Source: an uncultured Pseudomonadota bacterium
GTDB taxonomy: Bacteria; Myxococcota_A; UBA796; SXON01
Length of the DNA stretch: 64,000 nucleotides
Assembly: GCA_903875225.1 (NCBI GenBank)
Contig: CAIQVJ010000032.1
Location: 1 to 64,000 of the forward strand
Direction of reading: 5' to 3'
Part shown: in pieces, positions 43,549-52,926 of the stretch
Layout: each line of letters begins with the position of its first letter
How positions within the stretch are numbered: the stretch's first letter is position 1
Program-made: the position numbers and the translations under genes
The notes under the pieces: model-generated
Databases searched by the model: none
What the model was told of the DNA's origin: nothing
Seen by the model: the letters and a program-made list of their open reading frames with translations, nothing else

Positions 43549-46500
43549 TTGAGCGACCCGAACAGCAGGACCACCCTCCCGTCTGCTGGCCAGCGCTGGC
43601 GGCGCAGGTCTTTCGACGGCGCCGATCTCCGAGGAACGAACCTCGCCTTGCTGCACCTCCAGCGAGTGAGTCTCCGAGGGGCCGATCTCTCCGGTGCCAA
43701 CCTCGACGGGGCCACACTCACACACGTGGACCTCACCGGCGCGCGCCTCGCTGGTGCCTCGATGCGCGGGGCATCGTTGAAGCAGGTCGTGCTCGGCCAA
43801 GCCGTTCTGGACGGCATCGACGCGCGCGGCGCGGCGCTCGAATCCTGCACATTCACGGGACTGACCGGAACGAGCCTGACGCTCGCAGGGGGTTCGCTCA
43901 CAGAGGTCACGTTCAGCGGAAGCCGCTTCGTTGGGCTCGATCTGGATGGCGCGACGCTCCGGTCTGTGAAATTCGAGAACGTGCAGATCGATGGAGGCTC
44001 ACTCGTCGCCTTGAGAGCGCTCACTTCTGCGTTTTCAGGCGGCCGCATCTCCGGGTGCGACCTCCGGGGCGCGAGCGCCCACGACCTTGAGCTGCACACC
44101 ACGCACCTGATCGACTGCCGGCTGGACGGGCTGCTGCTGCGCCGCTGCGGACTCAAGGGTCTGGTGGTGCAGAACGGCACGGCAGTGGGCTGCATGCTGG
44201 ACCACTGCCACGGACTAGCCGACTCGTGCGAAGCCGCTCTGCTCGCAGCGGGCGCGACGATCGTCCTGCCCCGGCACATCCGCGCGTGGCGCCGTATGCG
44301 AGGGAACCGGCCTTTGCAGATCGCGATCGCGGCGCTCGCGCTCGCCGTCGCCATCGGCAGTGGCGCCGTCGTCAGCAACCCGGCCCTGCAGCCGAGTCCG
44401 GTGCTGAACTACCGGATGTCCCTCCACGCCGACGACGCGGAGGGATGCGCCGCCGTCGTCTCACTGGGGACCATCCTCGTGGAGCGGATGCGCGGAACCC
44501 CCGCCGAGACCACGGCGCTGCTCGAGCGAATCGCGGATTGTCAACGGCAACTCGGACACCCCGACGAGGCGGAGGGCCTGCTTCGACGAGCCGCCGCGTT
44601 GACCGGCAACGACCCAACGATGTCCGCGCACGCCCTCCTTGCGCTGGGGGACCTGTTGCTCGCTCGCCGGGACCTCGCGGGCGCGCAGCAACTGCTGGCC
44701 GAACTCCAGGTGTTGAGCCTCGAAGCACCGGAGCGTCTGGCCGCGCTGCGATTCGGTGAGCAGGTGCTTGTTGCCGACCACGTGTCCCCAAGGCCACGTG
44801 GGGCGGAGCCCGGGCCGGTGTCCAACGACCCCTGGCTGCCGATCGAGCTGGGCATCGCGGACGCCGTGACCGCGCTGCCCCCCCCCCGGGGGCCGTTGCT
44901 TGGCGACACCCCCTCGAAGCTCTACGTCCTCGGGGAGTGGGACCGGGCCGACGCGCTCCTCGGTGCCTGCTCGGAGCTGGGCGACGATGCGAAGTGGCAG
45001 CAGGTTCGCAGCGCCGCGAAGCAGATGGTGCTGGGCGGAGCGCAGGACGCCGCCCTGGCACTGCTGGATCGGCAGCGGCCCGGGGGGGGCCTCTCGACGC
45101 CACAACGGCTCGGGAGCTTGAGGATGCAGGTCGAACTGCTCCTTGATCTCGATCGGGCGGCCAGCGCTGCGGCCCTCGTCGATCAACAGGCGCCGCTCCA
45201 GGAGCCCGCGGCCGCCACCGAACTGGCGCTGTTGAGAGCCGAAGTGTACCTGAAGACCGGGGCGCTCTCGAACGCCGAAGCCACGCTCTCGGGGTTGCGG
45301 CCAGCGCCGGGGTGGGCGTTCGACACCACGCAGCGGTACGCCTGGCTCCTGGCCGAGGTGCGGCTGCAGTCCGGGGCGGAAAAGGCGGCTGTGGAGGCAC
45401 TCGATCCGCTGATCCATGCGGTCACGGATGCCGACTCCGCCGCAGAGGTCATCCAGCGTCTGGCAGAATGGGCGCCCAGGCTGTCGGACCCGACCCTGCT
45501 CCAGGCCCTCCTGGACCGAGCACACAACCCGTTGATCCAGGCAGCGAACGAACGGCAGGCGCTGGCGATGGTAACGCTGCGCCTGAAATCCCAGAATCGG
45601 CAGCTCTCCGCCACCGACCCGACCTTCGTCGCCCTCCTCAGCACGGGTCCAGAGGAGACTCTCCCTGAAGCACTGGCCCTCCTGCTCGACGCCGCCCGGG
45701 AGCGCGGCACTCTCAACGCCGACCTCGACAGCCTCCTGTCCACAAGTCGCGCGATGGAAGATCCAGTCCGCCGGGATCGCGTTGCGCTGATCCTGGCGAC
45801 TGCCGCCCGAGATGACGGACAGCCTGCGCGCGCTCAGTCCATCCTCCACGGCGCGAACCTCGACTCCAGCCCCGACCCTGCCACTCGCCGCGGCGGCTGG
45901 GAGTTGGGGATCCTCACCGCTCTGGAGCTGGGCCGGCTGGACCAGGCCGCCGAGCAGTGCAAACGCTTCCCGGCGCTTGACGGCGAGTTGTCCTCGCCGG
46001 GCTTCCTCGACGTACTCTCTCGGGTCATCCAGGCATTGCAGGCATCGGGGCGCTGGCCCGAGTCGCTGGAGTTGGCCCGCGCCGCACGCCAGGCACCGCT
46101 GGACACCGACCCCGGACTGTGGCGAGAGGTCCTGGTTTCGCTGGAGGCGCAAGGCCTGGAGGCCGAGTACGCGAAGGAGAAAGAGGCCGCCCGCCAGAAA
46201 CTGGGCGCCTGTCAGGCGGAGCGCATCCAGATGGAGGCGCTCCTCGACCTGAGCCGGGCTCCCGGTGCCCCTGACGGCATCGTAGAGGCGTGCAAATCCA
46301 GCGGGCGCGTGGAGGACAGGCTTGCGGCAGCGCAGGTCATGGGACGCGCGGGGTGGCACGACCGCGCCGACGCGCTCCTCGCGTCCATCGACCCCTCGGT
46401 GCCCACCGATGATCAGCGTCTGGGCATCGACTGCGACAGAGCGTCGTACCTGATGGCCTCGGGTCGTGGTCAGGATGCCGCGAACTTGCTGGAGAAGAGC

Positions 46501-48294
46501 TACGCACGCGCCACCACCGAAGCCCAGCGCACTCGCCTCACCCAGGCGCGGCTGGGGCTCCTGGATGCGGCGTCCGACCCAGCGAAGGTGATCGCCCTCT
46601 GGGTGCATTTCGCAGGGGAGAACCCGGGCGCCGAAGGGCGTCAGGTCTGGACCCAGGCGGCCGAGTTACTGCTGCGAATGGGCGCGCAGGACCGAATCCC
46701 CGAGTTGAAGGGAGACCCGGCGTGGGAGCGGGAGCTGATGGAGGGCCAGTCCCCCTCGACACTGCAGGGGCTGATCGACGCCGGGGACTATGCGGGGGCC
46801 TGGGCACTCGTAGAGCGAAAGCCCCAGGGATCGGGCGGCCTCGACGAACGCACCGACTTCCTCCGGCGGGTCGAGTTCCTTGCCGGGGCGAGTGGCGAGC
46901 ACGACCGGATGGAAACCTTCCTCGATGCGTTCACCGCGGCGGTCGACCGCCGATCGGTTCTCGCTCAGCGTGCGGACGTCGCCCGAGCCCGAAATCTGGA
47001 GGCGATGGGACGGGGGTGCGACGCGCTCCCGGTCCTCGCCAAGTTGACACACGGAGGCGTGGCCCCGGCCATCGAGAATGAAGTCGGCGAAGTCTACGGA
47101 AGAACGCTCGGACGCTGCAAGTCCCCATCGGACGTCGAAGCAGCAGCGGAGCGGGTCGCCCTGGGCGGACCCGGCTCTGTGAACGAGCAACTCCTCCGCG
47201 CGTTCGCAGCGCAGCAACTGCTCGCGCGCCAGGATCCATCCGGGGCGATGACGGTGCTGGCCCCCCTTCGGGGGAGCGTGCTCGCACCGTCCGCCGCGTC
47301 CCTGGTCTACGAAACGCTTGTCTCCGGATTCGTCGCCACGGGGAACGCCCCGGGTGCGCTCGACGTCCCGACAGGGTTTCCCGCGGACGAGGGGCCATGC
47401 CCAGCCTGGATCGCGCTCGTTCGACAGTTGCCACCGGGGTCTCCCGAGGCCCCGAAAGCCCGGGAGGGCGCTATATCCCACTGTGACACCGCCACCATGC
47501 CCGTGGACGGGGTGCTCACACTTTCGAACGGGCTTGCCGCTGCAGATCCGACCGCTGCCGCCGCGATTGTCGATGAGGCGCAGCGCGGAACCCAGCGCTC
47601 CGCGACTGACATCGGGCGCCTGAAGATACAGGGCGCCCGAATCCTTGCTGTGCAGGGACAACCGGCAAAGGCCCAGGCAGAACTTCGGGACCTGCTGGGG
47701 AACACCCAACGTCTCGAAACCGCATTGGAGGCGTGCAACGAGCTCGTCCGGGTCGCCCAGTCGCCGGGCGGAGCAGACGCAGTCTCGGTGGAGGCTGGGG
47801 GATGTCTGGCCCGCTTCGGCGCCGATCCCAGGGCGACACAGACCCTGCTGAGCACCACGGTCGACGCGCTGCGCGCGCTTCAAGCCTGGGGCCCTGCGGC
47901 TGACTGGCAGCGTCGGGTCGTGGAGACCCACCCGGCAGCGGGAGACGCGCGCTCCAATGCGCTCTATGAACTTGCCCAGCTCCAACTGCACGGCGGGCTC
48001 GGCGCCCCGCGTGGCGCGAAGCCCTCGTGGCACGACGCGGTCGTAGAGGCGCTTCCGATGGCCACACCGGGGACCCCGCTGCGCGATAGCCTGATGGCCA
48101 TGGACCTCGCCTGGCAAGTCGAGCCCCTCACTTCAAACCCCGCTGCGCTCTCCGCCCTGCTCGACAGGACCCTGGGGCGAGCGCAGGACGGCTTGGCGGT
48201 GTTGGACCAGGCCGCTGGGGATCTCGACGCGTGGGGAAGAAGGGAGGGGGCGGAAGCCTTGCGTCAACAGCGATCGCGAAGATCTCCCCCATGA
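43549..48294 (+). CDS. Giant pentapeptide-repeat / TM / TPR-solenoid protein (copy 2)
   Basis: A 1581-residue paralogue of the protein at 29483, with the same layout: pentapeptide-repeat helix (about 18-215; FDGADLRGTNLALLHL, LRGADLSGANLDGATL), basic stretch (RAWRRMRGNRP), one span (about 255-278), and a 1300-residue TPR-like solenoid. The first residues after the span (NPALQPSPVLNYRMSL) recall copy 1 (MQPTLVLATRLSAL). The TTG start at 43549 is inferred from where the homologous region begins. The stop overlaps the ATG of the membrane protein at 48291 (ATGA), so these two are coupled, as copy 1 is with its own partner. Confidence 0.85.
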   Translation: MSDPNSRTTLPSAGQRWRRRSFDGADLRGTNLALLHLQRVSLRGADLSGANLDGATLTHVDLTGARLAGASMRGASLKQVVLGQAVLDGIDARGAALESCTFTGLTGTSLTLAGGSLTEVTFSGSRFVGLDLDGATLRSVKFENVQIDGGSLVALRALTSAFSGGRISGCDLRGASAHDLELHTTHLIDCRLDGLLLRRCGLKGLVVQNGTAVGCMLDHCHGLADSCEAALLAAGATIVLPRHIRAWRRMRGNRPLQIAIAALALAVAIGSGAVVSNPALQPSPVLNYRMSLHADDAEGCAAVVSLGTILVERMRGTPAETTALLERIADCQRQLGHPDEAEGLLRRAAALTGNDPTMSAHALLALGDLLLARRDLAGAQQLLAELQVLSLEAPERLAALRFGEQVLVADHVSPRPRGAEPGPVSNDPWLPIELGIADAVTALPPPRGPLLGDTPSKLYVLGEWDRADALLGACSELGDDAKWQQVRSAAKQMVLGGAQDAALALLDRQRPGGGLSTPQRLGSLRMQVELLLDLDRAASAAALVDQQAPLQEPAAATELALLRAEVYLKTGALSNAEATLSGLRPAPGWAFDTTQRYAWLLAEVRLQSGAEKAAVEALDPLIHAVTDADSAAEVIQRLAEWAPRLSDPTLLQALLDRAHNPLIQAANERQALAMVTLRLKSQNRQLSATDPTFVALLSTGPEETLPEALALLLDAARERGTLNADLDSLLSTSRAMEDPVRRDRVALILATAARDDGQPARAQSILHGANLDSSPDPATRRGGWELGILTALELGRLDQAAEQCKRFPALDGELSSPGFLDVLSRVIQALQASGRWPESLELARAARQAPLDTDPGLWREVLVSLEAQGLEAEYAKEKEAARQKLGACQAERIQMEALLDLSRAPGAPDGIVEACKSSGRVEDRLAAAQVMGRAGWHDRADALLASIDPSVPTDDQRLGIDCDRASYLMASGRGQDAANLLEKSYARATTEAQRTRLTQARLGLLDAASDPAKVIALWVHFAGENPGAEGRQVWTQAAELLLRMGAQDRIPELKGDPAWERELMEGQSPSTLQGLIDAGDYAGAWALVERKPQGSGGLDERTDFLRRVEFLAGASGEHDRMETFLDAFTAAVDRRSVLAQRADVARARNLEAMGRGCDALPVLAKLTHGGVAPAIENEVGEVYGRTLGRCKSPSDVEAAAERVALGGPGSVNEQLLRAFAAQQLLARQDPSGAMTVLAPLRGSVLAPSAASLVYETLVSGFVATGNAPGALDVPTGFPADEGPCPAWIALVRQLPPGSPEAPKAREGAISHCDTATMPVDGVLTLSNGLAAADPTAAAAIVDEAQRGTQRSATDIGRLKIQGARILAVQGQPAKAQAELRDLLGNTQRLETALEACNELVRVAQSPGGADAVSVEAGGCLARFGADPRATQTLLSTTVDALRALQAWGPAADWQRRVVETHPAAGDARSNALYELAQLQLHGGLGAPRGAKPSWHDAVVEALPMATPGTPLRDSLMAMDLAWQVEPLTSNPAALSALLDRTLGRAQDGLAVLDQAAGDLDAWGRREGAEALRQQRSRRSPP

Positions 48295-50123
48295 ACCTCA
48301 CGGACTGGTCGCTGCTGCTGGGGGCGACCCTCCTGGGGGCGCTGAACCTGCGGGCATGGCACGCGTGGAGGCCGATCGGGGCTCTGCGCGTCCACTCGAG
48401 GTCGGAGTTCGTCCTGGATGTGGTGCTCTGGGTCACACTTTTCGCGATTTCGATCGCGTACCTGTGCCCGAGGTACTCGCTGATGAACCCGCGGCAAGTC
48501 CCATACGGCCAGGACGCCGGCGACTACCTGCGCTGCATGCTGGCGATTCGGGATGGTGATCCGGCGATCTGGCAACCCCATCGGTACCCGCTGTTTCCCA
48601 GCCTGAGCGTGCTGTGGGCCCGCGCGTCCGGGGTGGACATCGCACGTGGCGCGCAGATGGTGGCGCTCTCGGCCGCCGTCGTCACCCCCCCGATCGTCTA
48701 CGCCTTCGGCCGGACCCTCACCTCTCGGCCAGTCGCCTTCGCCGGAGCCGCACTTTCTCTGGAGCTCTGCTTCGAGCCCACCCTGCTGGGCAGCATAAAT
48801 GCCTACCCCCTCACCACCGCAATGTTCATACTCTCTTTGGCGACGGTCACGGCTGCCGTCCGCGACGGAGGTATGCTCCGCCACGTCGCGGCGGGTGTGG
48901 GACTGTCGCTGTATGGCAGCTCCACCGCAGCTGCATTTCCGACACTAGGCCTCGGTGCCGTTGCCGTCTGCGTGGCGACGATGGCGACGCACGGGCGGCG
49001 ACCTTGGAGTCACCTGATCGGATTCATGCTCCCGCTGGGAATCTTCTGGGCGGTCTTCGCTGTTCTTCCGTTCCGGCTGTACCCACTGGAGGCGCTACTC
49101 TACGAGGTCCAGGAGTTCGAGCACCTGCTGGACCCCAGGCGACCTTTCCCAGACGTTGGCTGGAACGGGTCCACGGAAGCAGGGCTTCGCGGGTATTGGA
49201 TACCGGGGCACGCATCGGCGTTGTTGCACCTTCGGGAAGTATTCACCTACCTGATCTTCCCGCCGGTCCATCCGGTTGGGCTGCCCGAGCGGTACAACCT
49301 GCTGGTGCCGTCCCTGGCCAGCGCGGTCGGCGCCCCCGAGCACCCCCTGTTCATGCTCGCTTCGCTGGTAGGCGTCGCCGGCGCGGGAGCGGGGGCAGCC
49401 GCCACACCGCGCAAGGTCGTCGCCGCGCTCGCCCTCAGCGGTCTGCTTGTGGCGCAGGCATGGAGCCTCACAGGCGCTTCGAGCTTTGTCTTTCGGTACG
49501 CCCAGGGGATGATCCTCGTCACCCCGGTCCTGCTCCTCGCCGCGGCCGCACTACCTGCGCGCCAGCTGCGGAGCTCGCTACCCAGGGCGGCAATTTGCTG
49601 GGCGCCGCTGATCGGGGTGATGTGGTGGGTGCTGGGGCCATCGCCGGGCGCCTTCGGGCGCGACGGATCGAACGACCGGCTCAAGCAGTGGAGCAACCCC
49701 CAGATCCCTGTCGAGGCCGTGCTCTCGCTCAAGGCCCGGATCCAGCCGGACGACGTGCTGCTCGGGGTCAACGACGGCTTGCTCGGTCGAGCGCTGTTCG
49801 GCGGCAACACAGCCGAGGAGGGGGTGCTGGAGATGACGTCCACTGGCTCCTTCCGATTCAGGGCACCCGGGCTCGCCACCCGCCAGCGATGGCTGCTGTT
49901 GGGCTGCGTGGATCAGGCCGCACTGGATCAGAACCCCGGCATGATGGCGCTCAGGACGTTCCTCGACCAGAATGCCGACCGGTTTGAGCCTGTGGACCGC
50001 TGCATCTACCACGACCTTCAGCCCACCCAGGCGATCGAGTTCGAGCCGATCGGGTGTATCCCGCGATCACCCCCCCTCCCCCCGGCGCCTCCGCTCCTGG
50101 GCGGCCCCCGGACCACTCCTTGA
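48291..50123 (+). CDS. Polytopic membrane protein, glycosyltransferase-39-like
   Basis: A 610-residue protein with about 11 spans. The loop after the early spans contains YGQDAGDYLRCMLAIRDGD, a good match to the D-x(2)-D type acidic loop of GT39/GT-C enzymes, and later HRYPLFPSLSVLW. The C-terminal soluble part holds ILLGCVDQAAL-type and Pro-rich ends. The start ATG at 48291 overlaps the giant protein's stop. The tail after residue 585 is Pro/Leu-rich and may be unstructured. Likely works with the pentapeptide-TPR protein, but that is inferred from coupling only. Confidence 0.75.
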   Translation: MNLTDWSLLLGATLLGALNLRAWHAWRPIGALRVHSRSEFVLDVVLWVTLFAISIAYLCPRYSLMNPRQVPYGQDAGDYLRCMLAIRDGDPAIWQPHRYPLFPSLSVLWARASGVDIARGAQMVALSAAVVTPPIVYAFGRTLTSRPVAFAGAALSLELCFEPTLLGSINAYPLTTAMFILSLATVTAAVRDGGMLRHVAAGVGLSLYGSSTAAAFPTLGLGAVAVCVATMATHGRRPWSHLIGFMLPLGIFWAVFAVLPFRLYPLEALLYEVQEFEHLLDPRRPFPDVGWNGSTEAGLRGYWIPGHASALLHLREVFTYLIFPPVHPVGLPERYNLLVPSLASAVGAPEHPLFMLASLVGVAGAGAGAAATPRKVVAALALSGLLVAQAWSLTGASSFVFRYAQGMILVTPVLLLAAAALPARQLRSSLPRAAICWAPLIGVMWWVLGPSPGAFGRDGSNDRLKQWSNPQIPVEAVLSLKARIQPDDVLLGVNDGLLGRALFGGNTAEEGVLEMTSTGSFRFRAPGLATRQRWLLLGCVDQAALDQNPGMMALRTFLDQNADRFEPVDRCIYHDLQPTQAIEFEPIGCIPRSPPLPPAPPLLGGPRTTP

Positions 50124-50167
50124 ATTCAGCCCGACCCCGGCGTCACCGCGTTCCCGCCGCCCCCCCG

Positions 50168-51979
50168 TCAATCCGACCCCTCACCCGGAACCACGCTGTT
50201 CATGTCCGCCCGCACGTAGACGGGGCCCACCGGAGTGTGCAGACGCACCCACTCCACGTCCGACAGGTGATCCATGACCTTGTGGGCGACGTACCTCGCA
50301 CTGTCGTCCATGCGGTTGATCGACTCCTGCAGCAGGCTGGGTAGCGGCCCTGGAGCACCCAGGGGGATCTCCCGCAGCCCGTCCTGTTCAATCCAGGCCA
50401 GCACCTCGTAGCGGTTGGGGTCGAGGAGCTCGCCGGGCAGATCGCGCCGAAGCCCCCACAGCGGCGAGAGACAGGTGGCCATCGGGTCGTCGAGCCGCAC
50501 GATCCAGCAGGTCGCGAGGCCGCGCTGCCGAACCGCCGAGATCACCAGCACCCTGTGTGGCGTCCCGGTATTCGGCAGGGCGTCGACGACGTCCGCGATG
50601 CCATGTGCCGCCGCGCCCTCGGTGGCCCGGGGGCCCTCGATGACGAAGTTCCCGACGAGCACCTTGTGCAGCAGCACATCGGCCGCGGTCCTCGGGCGTT
50701 GCCAGAACGTGAGCGCACCCCGCTCGTAGGAAGCCGCGAGGAGCGCCCCGGCGCACAACGCAGCCCGGAGCCGGGGGTGCTGCAAAGCGGTGAGGCCGGA
50801 CGCCCCGCCAACGACCAGCGCGGGCAAGGCGGGGATGATGTACCAGTTCCCGAGGCGCTCGGTGAACGACAGCAGCACGAGCGGGATCAGGTGCATCCCC
50901 AGCACCCCGAGGTTCGTACGACTGCGGTCGCGAAAACTGACACACAGCCCGAACCACACGAAGAAGACCAGCGGCATCCAGACGAGATGTCGGGCCAGCT
51001 CCTCGATGTAGCCAAGCTGCTGGAACGGGAGAACGGCGTCCTCTGCGAACCAGTTGATGTTCGGCGCCGCGGGGGTCCCGATGTCTCCGTTCGCCGCCCC
51101 GTACCACACATAGTGCCACGCATACTCCCGGCCCCGCCAGTAGATCGCGATCAGCACAGGCGGAGCCACGATAAGCACCAGCCCGAGCAGCCGACGCAAC
51201 GGCTTCACGCCCTGCCAGGCCTGCCCGACCGCGAGATGAACCTGGGTGACGAAAGGCGCGAACACCGAGAGGGCGACGAGGAGCGTCCCGCTCGTGTTCT
51301 CCGGAAGGCGGAACGCCAGGAGCGTCAGGAGCACGACGCCCACGCAGTTCGCGAGCCTCGAGAACCCCTCCGACGACAGCAGCAGCACCGCCATCCAGAC
51401 CGTGACGGTGGCGAGCGGGATGCTGTCCTGGTGCACGAGGGAGAGGCCGAACAGGCCCGGCGTCCCGCAGGCCAGCACGGCCGCGAGCAGCCCGGTGAGC
51501 GGGCCACGGAGCATACGACCAAGCTGGAAGGTGCCACCGAGCAGCAGTGCGAACCAGAACCTGAGCCCGAGCGCCGCGATGGCCGCGGAGCCCGGGATCA
51601 ACGTCACGAACACCGCCGCTGGCAACACGTAGAGCGGGTACGCGTTGTTGTAGTCGTGGCCCTGGTCCCAGATCCACCGCGTGGCCTCCCACCACGACCG
51701 CGGCTCTGCGGAGGGTGCATCGAACCCGGCCGCACAGTCCCATCCCACGTTGCAGTGCCCCACCGGCCTCCAGCCCTGGAGGACGCGAGCGAACCGGCTC
51801 ATGACGACATATGAGAAATGCTGGGTTGCCTGTGGGTAGTTCAGGCTCAGGTGGTCCCTGTACAGGCCCAGCGCGCCATCGCCCAGGAGGAGGAGCAGCA
51901 ACAGGAGCACCGCCCGTTTCTGGATCCAGCTGAGAACGCCGGAAAGTGCGGGCTGGGTAGGGTCGGGGCTCGCTTGCAT
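50168..51979 (-). CDS. Polytopic membrane protein, family A paralogue 3
   Basis: A 603-residue third member of the family at 39867 and 41663, starting at ATG 51979. It keeps the framework (YRDHLSLNYPQ, LIPGSAAIAALGLRFWFALL, LACGTPGLFG, NWYIIPALPALVVGG) and the soluble tail (RYEVLAWIEQDGLREIP, HTPVGPVYVRAD). The first-loop acidic pair is gone (QATQHFSY instead of Q-[DE]-THH-[ED]). If those residues are catalytic in the paralogues, this copy may be inactive or use a different mechanism. It is divergent from the nucleotide-sugar operon. Confidence 0.72.
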   Translation of the reverse strand: MQASPDPTQPALSGVLSWIQKRAVLLLLLLLLGDGALGLYRDHLSLNYPQATQHFSYVVMSRFARVLQGWRPVGHCNVGWDCAAGFDAPSAEPRSWWEATRWIWDQGHDYNNAYPLYVLPAAVFVTLIPGSAAIAALGLRFWFALLLGGTFQLGRMLRGPLTGLLAAVLACGTPGLFGLSLVHQDSIPLATVTVWMAVLLLSSEGFSRLANCVGVVLLTLLAFRLPENTSGTLLVALSVFAPFVTQVHLAVGQAWQGVKPLRRLLGLVLIVAPPVLIAIYWRGREYAWHYVWYGAANGDIGTPAAPNINWFAEDAVLPFQQLGYIEELARHLVWMPLVFFVWFGLCVSFRDRSRTNLGVLGMHLIPLVLLSFTERLGNWYIIPALPALVVGGASGLTALQHPRLRAALCAGALLAASYERGALTFWQRPRTAADVLLHKVLVGNFVIEGPRATEGAAAHGIADVVDALPNTGTPHRVLVISAVRQRGLATCWIVRLDDPMATCLSPLWGLRRDLPGELLDPNRYEVLAWIEQDGLREIPLGAPGPLPSLLQESINRMDDSARYVAHKVMDHLSDVEWVRLHTPVGPVYVRADMNSVVPGEGSD

Positions 51980-52164
51980 CGGCCGCGCCCACTAACACCA
52001 CGCTCACACGAGTGGCGGGAAGTTCACGCCTTGCCCCCTCTCTTTCGACGACCAGACGTTCGAATTCGAAGAAAATTCAGGCGGATCGAACCTTGTACGG
52101 CGTATCTCCACGAGTATCTGCCTGCGGCCTTACGAAAGCGGCTGCCGCGCGCGGCGATCCCGGT

Positions 52165-52170
52165 TAGAAT
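52165..52170 (+). promoter_or_regulatory. Candidate -10 (TAGAAT)
   Basis: TAGAAT (five of six matches to TATAAT) lies 15 bases before the ATG at 52186, in a 206-base divergent region that is locally AT-richer (about 52060-52100). A GAGG Shine-Dalgarno sequence follows. No clear -35 hexamer. Confidence 0.4.
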
Positions 52171-52185
52171 CGCTCGCGAGGTTCC

Positions 52186-52926
52186 ATGCGTACGAGTCTG
52201 ATGCTGATTGCGTTGATGCTCATCAGCGGCTGCCCCACCACTGCTCCCGAGGGAGGGGTGCCGAACACCGCACCCGCAGATCCGCCTCCTCCGGGGCTCG
52301 GAGAGCCCACCGAGGATGTCCGCGTCGAGCCGGGCACCGGTGTGATGGTCTCCGGCGTGTTCACCTACACAGGAGACGCGGAGGGCGTCTTTCGCGTCGA
52401 CATCGCTTCTCCGCAGCCATCCGGCCCTCCGCGCGTCGTGACCAAGACGGTCGTGCCCGAGGCGGGCCCCTGGGAGGTCGAGCTGCCCAAGAACCTCGGC
52501 CCGATCATCGTCACCGGGTTTGTCGAGCAGGGCCACGGGCCTGGGCCGACGACGCCGAACGCGACGGTCTACGGGCTGACCGTCGGCGAGACGCCGTTGG
52601 TCGACATCGTCATCGCCCCGGCAGTCCCAGGGGTCGTGGTGGGCAGCCCGCCGATCGTGACGTCCGCTCCCGCAGGCACCACCACCCTCGAAGGGACAGC
52701 ACCGGTCGGCGACGGCACGCCGCCTACCGGCACGCCGCCCACCGGCGCGCCGCTCGAGGGCACGGCGCCGACGGGCCCGGGGTCCACCCCGCCCCCGGAC
52801 GAGGCCGCACCGGTACCGGCAGACCCTGCCGCCGCCCCGGCCGGCACTGCCACTCCCGTCAGCACTGGAACGCCCGCCGCCGGAACCGCCGCGCCCAAGG
52901 CGACGCCCGCGACGCCGAAGCCCTAG
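52186..52926 (+). CDS. Lipoprotein with Pro/Thr/Gly-rich tail
   Basis: A 246-residue lipoprotein (lipobox ISGC). About 110 residues form a beta-sandwich-like domain (SGVFTYTGDAEGVFRVDIAS, VTGFVEQGHGPGP), followed by a low-complexity region from about 165 rich in Gly, Thr, Pro and Ala (PPTGTPPTGAPLEGTAPTGP). It overlaps the Fcl-like gene by one base, so it is the first gene of the nucleotide-sugar operon. Function unknown; the tail could reach through the cell surface layer. Confidence 0.72.
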   Translation: MRTSLMLIALMLISGCPTTAPEGGVPNTAPADPPPPGLGEPTEDVRVEPGTGVMVSGVFTYTGDAEGVFRVDIASPQPSGPPRVVTKTVVPEAGPWEVELPKNLGPIIVTGFVEQGHGPGPTTPNATVYGLTVGETPLVDIVIAPAVPGVVVGSPPIVTSAPAGTTTLEGTAPVGDGTPPTGTPPTGAPLEGTAPTGPGSTPPPDEAAPVPADPAAAPAGTATPVSTGTPAAGTAAPKATPATPKP

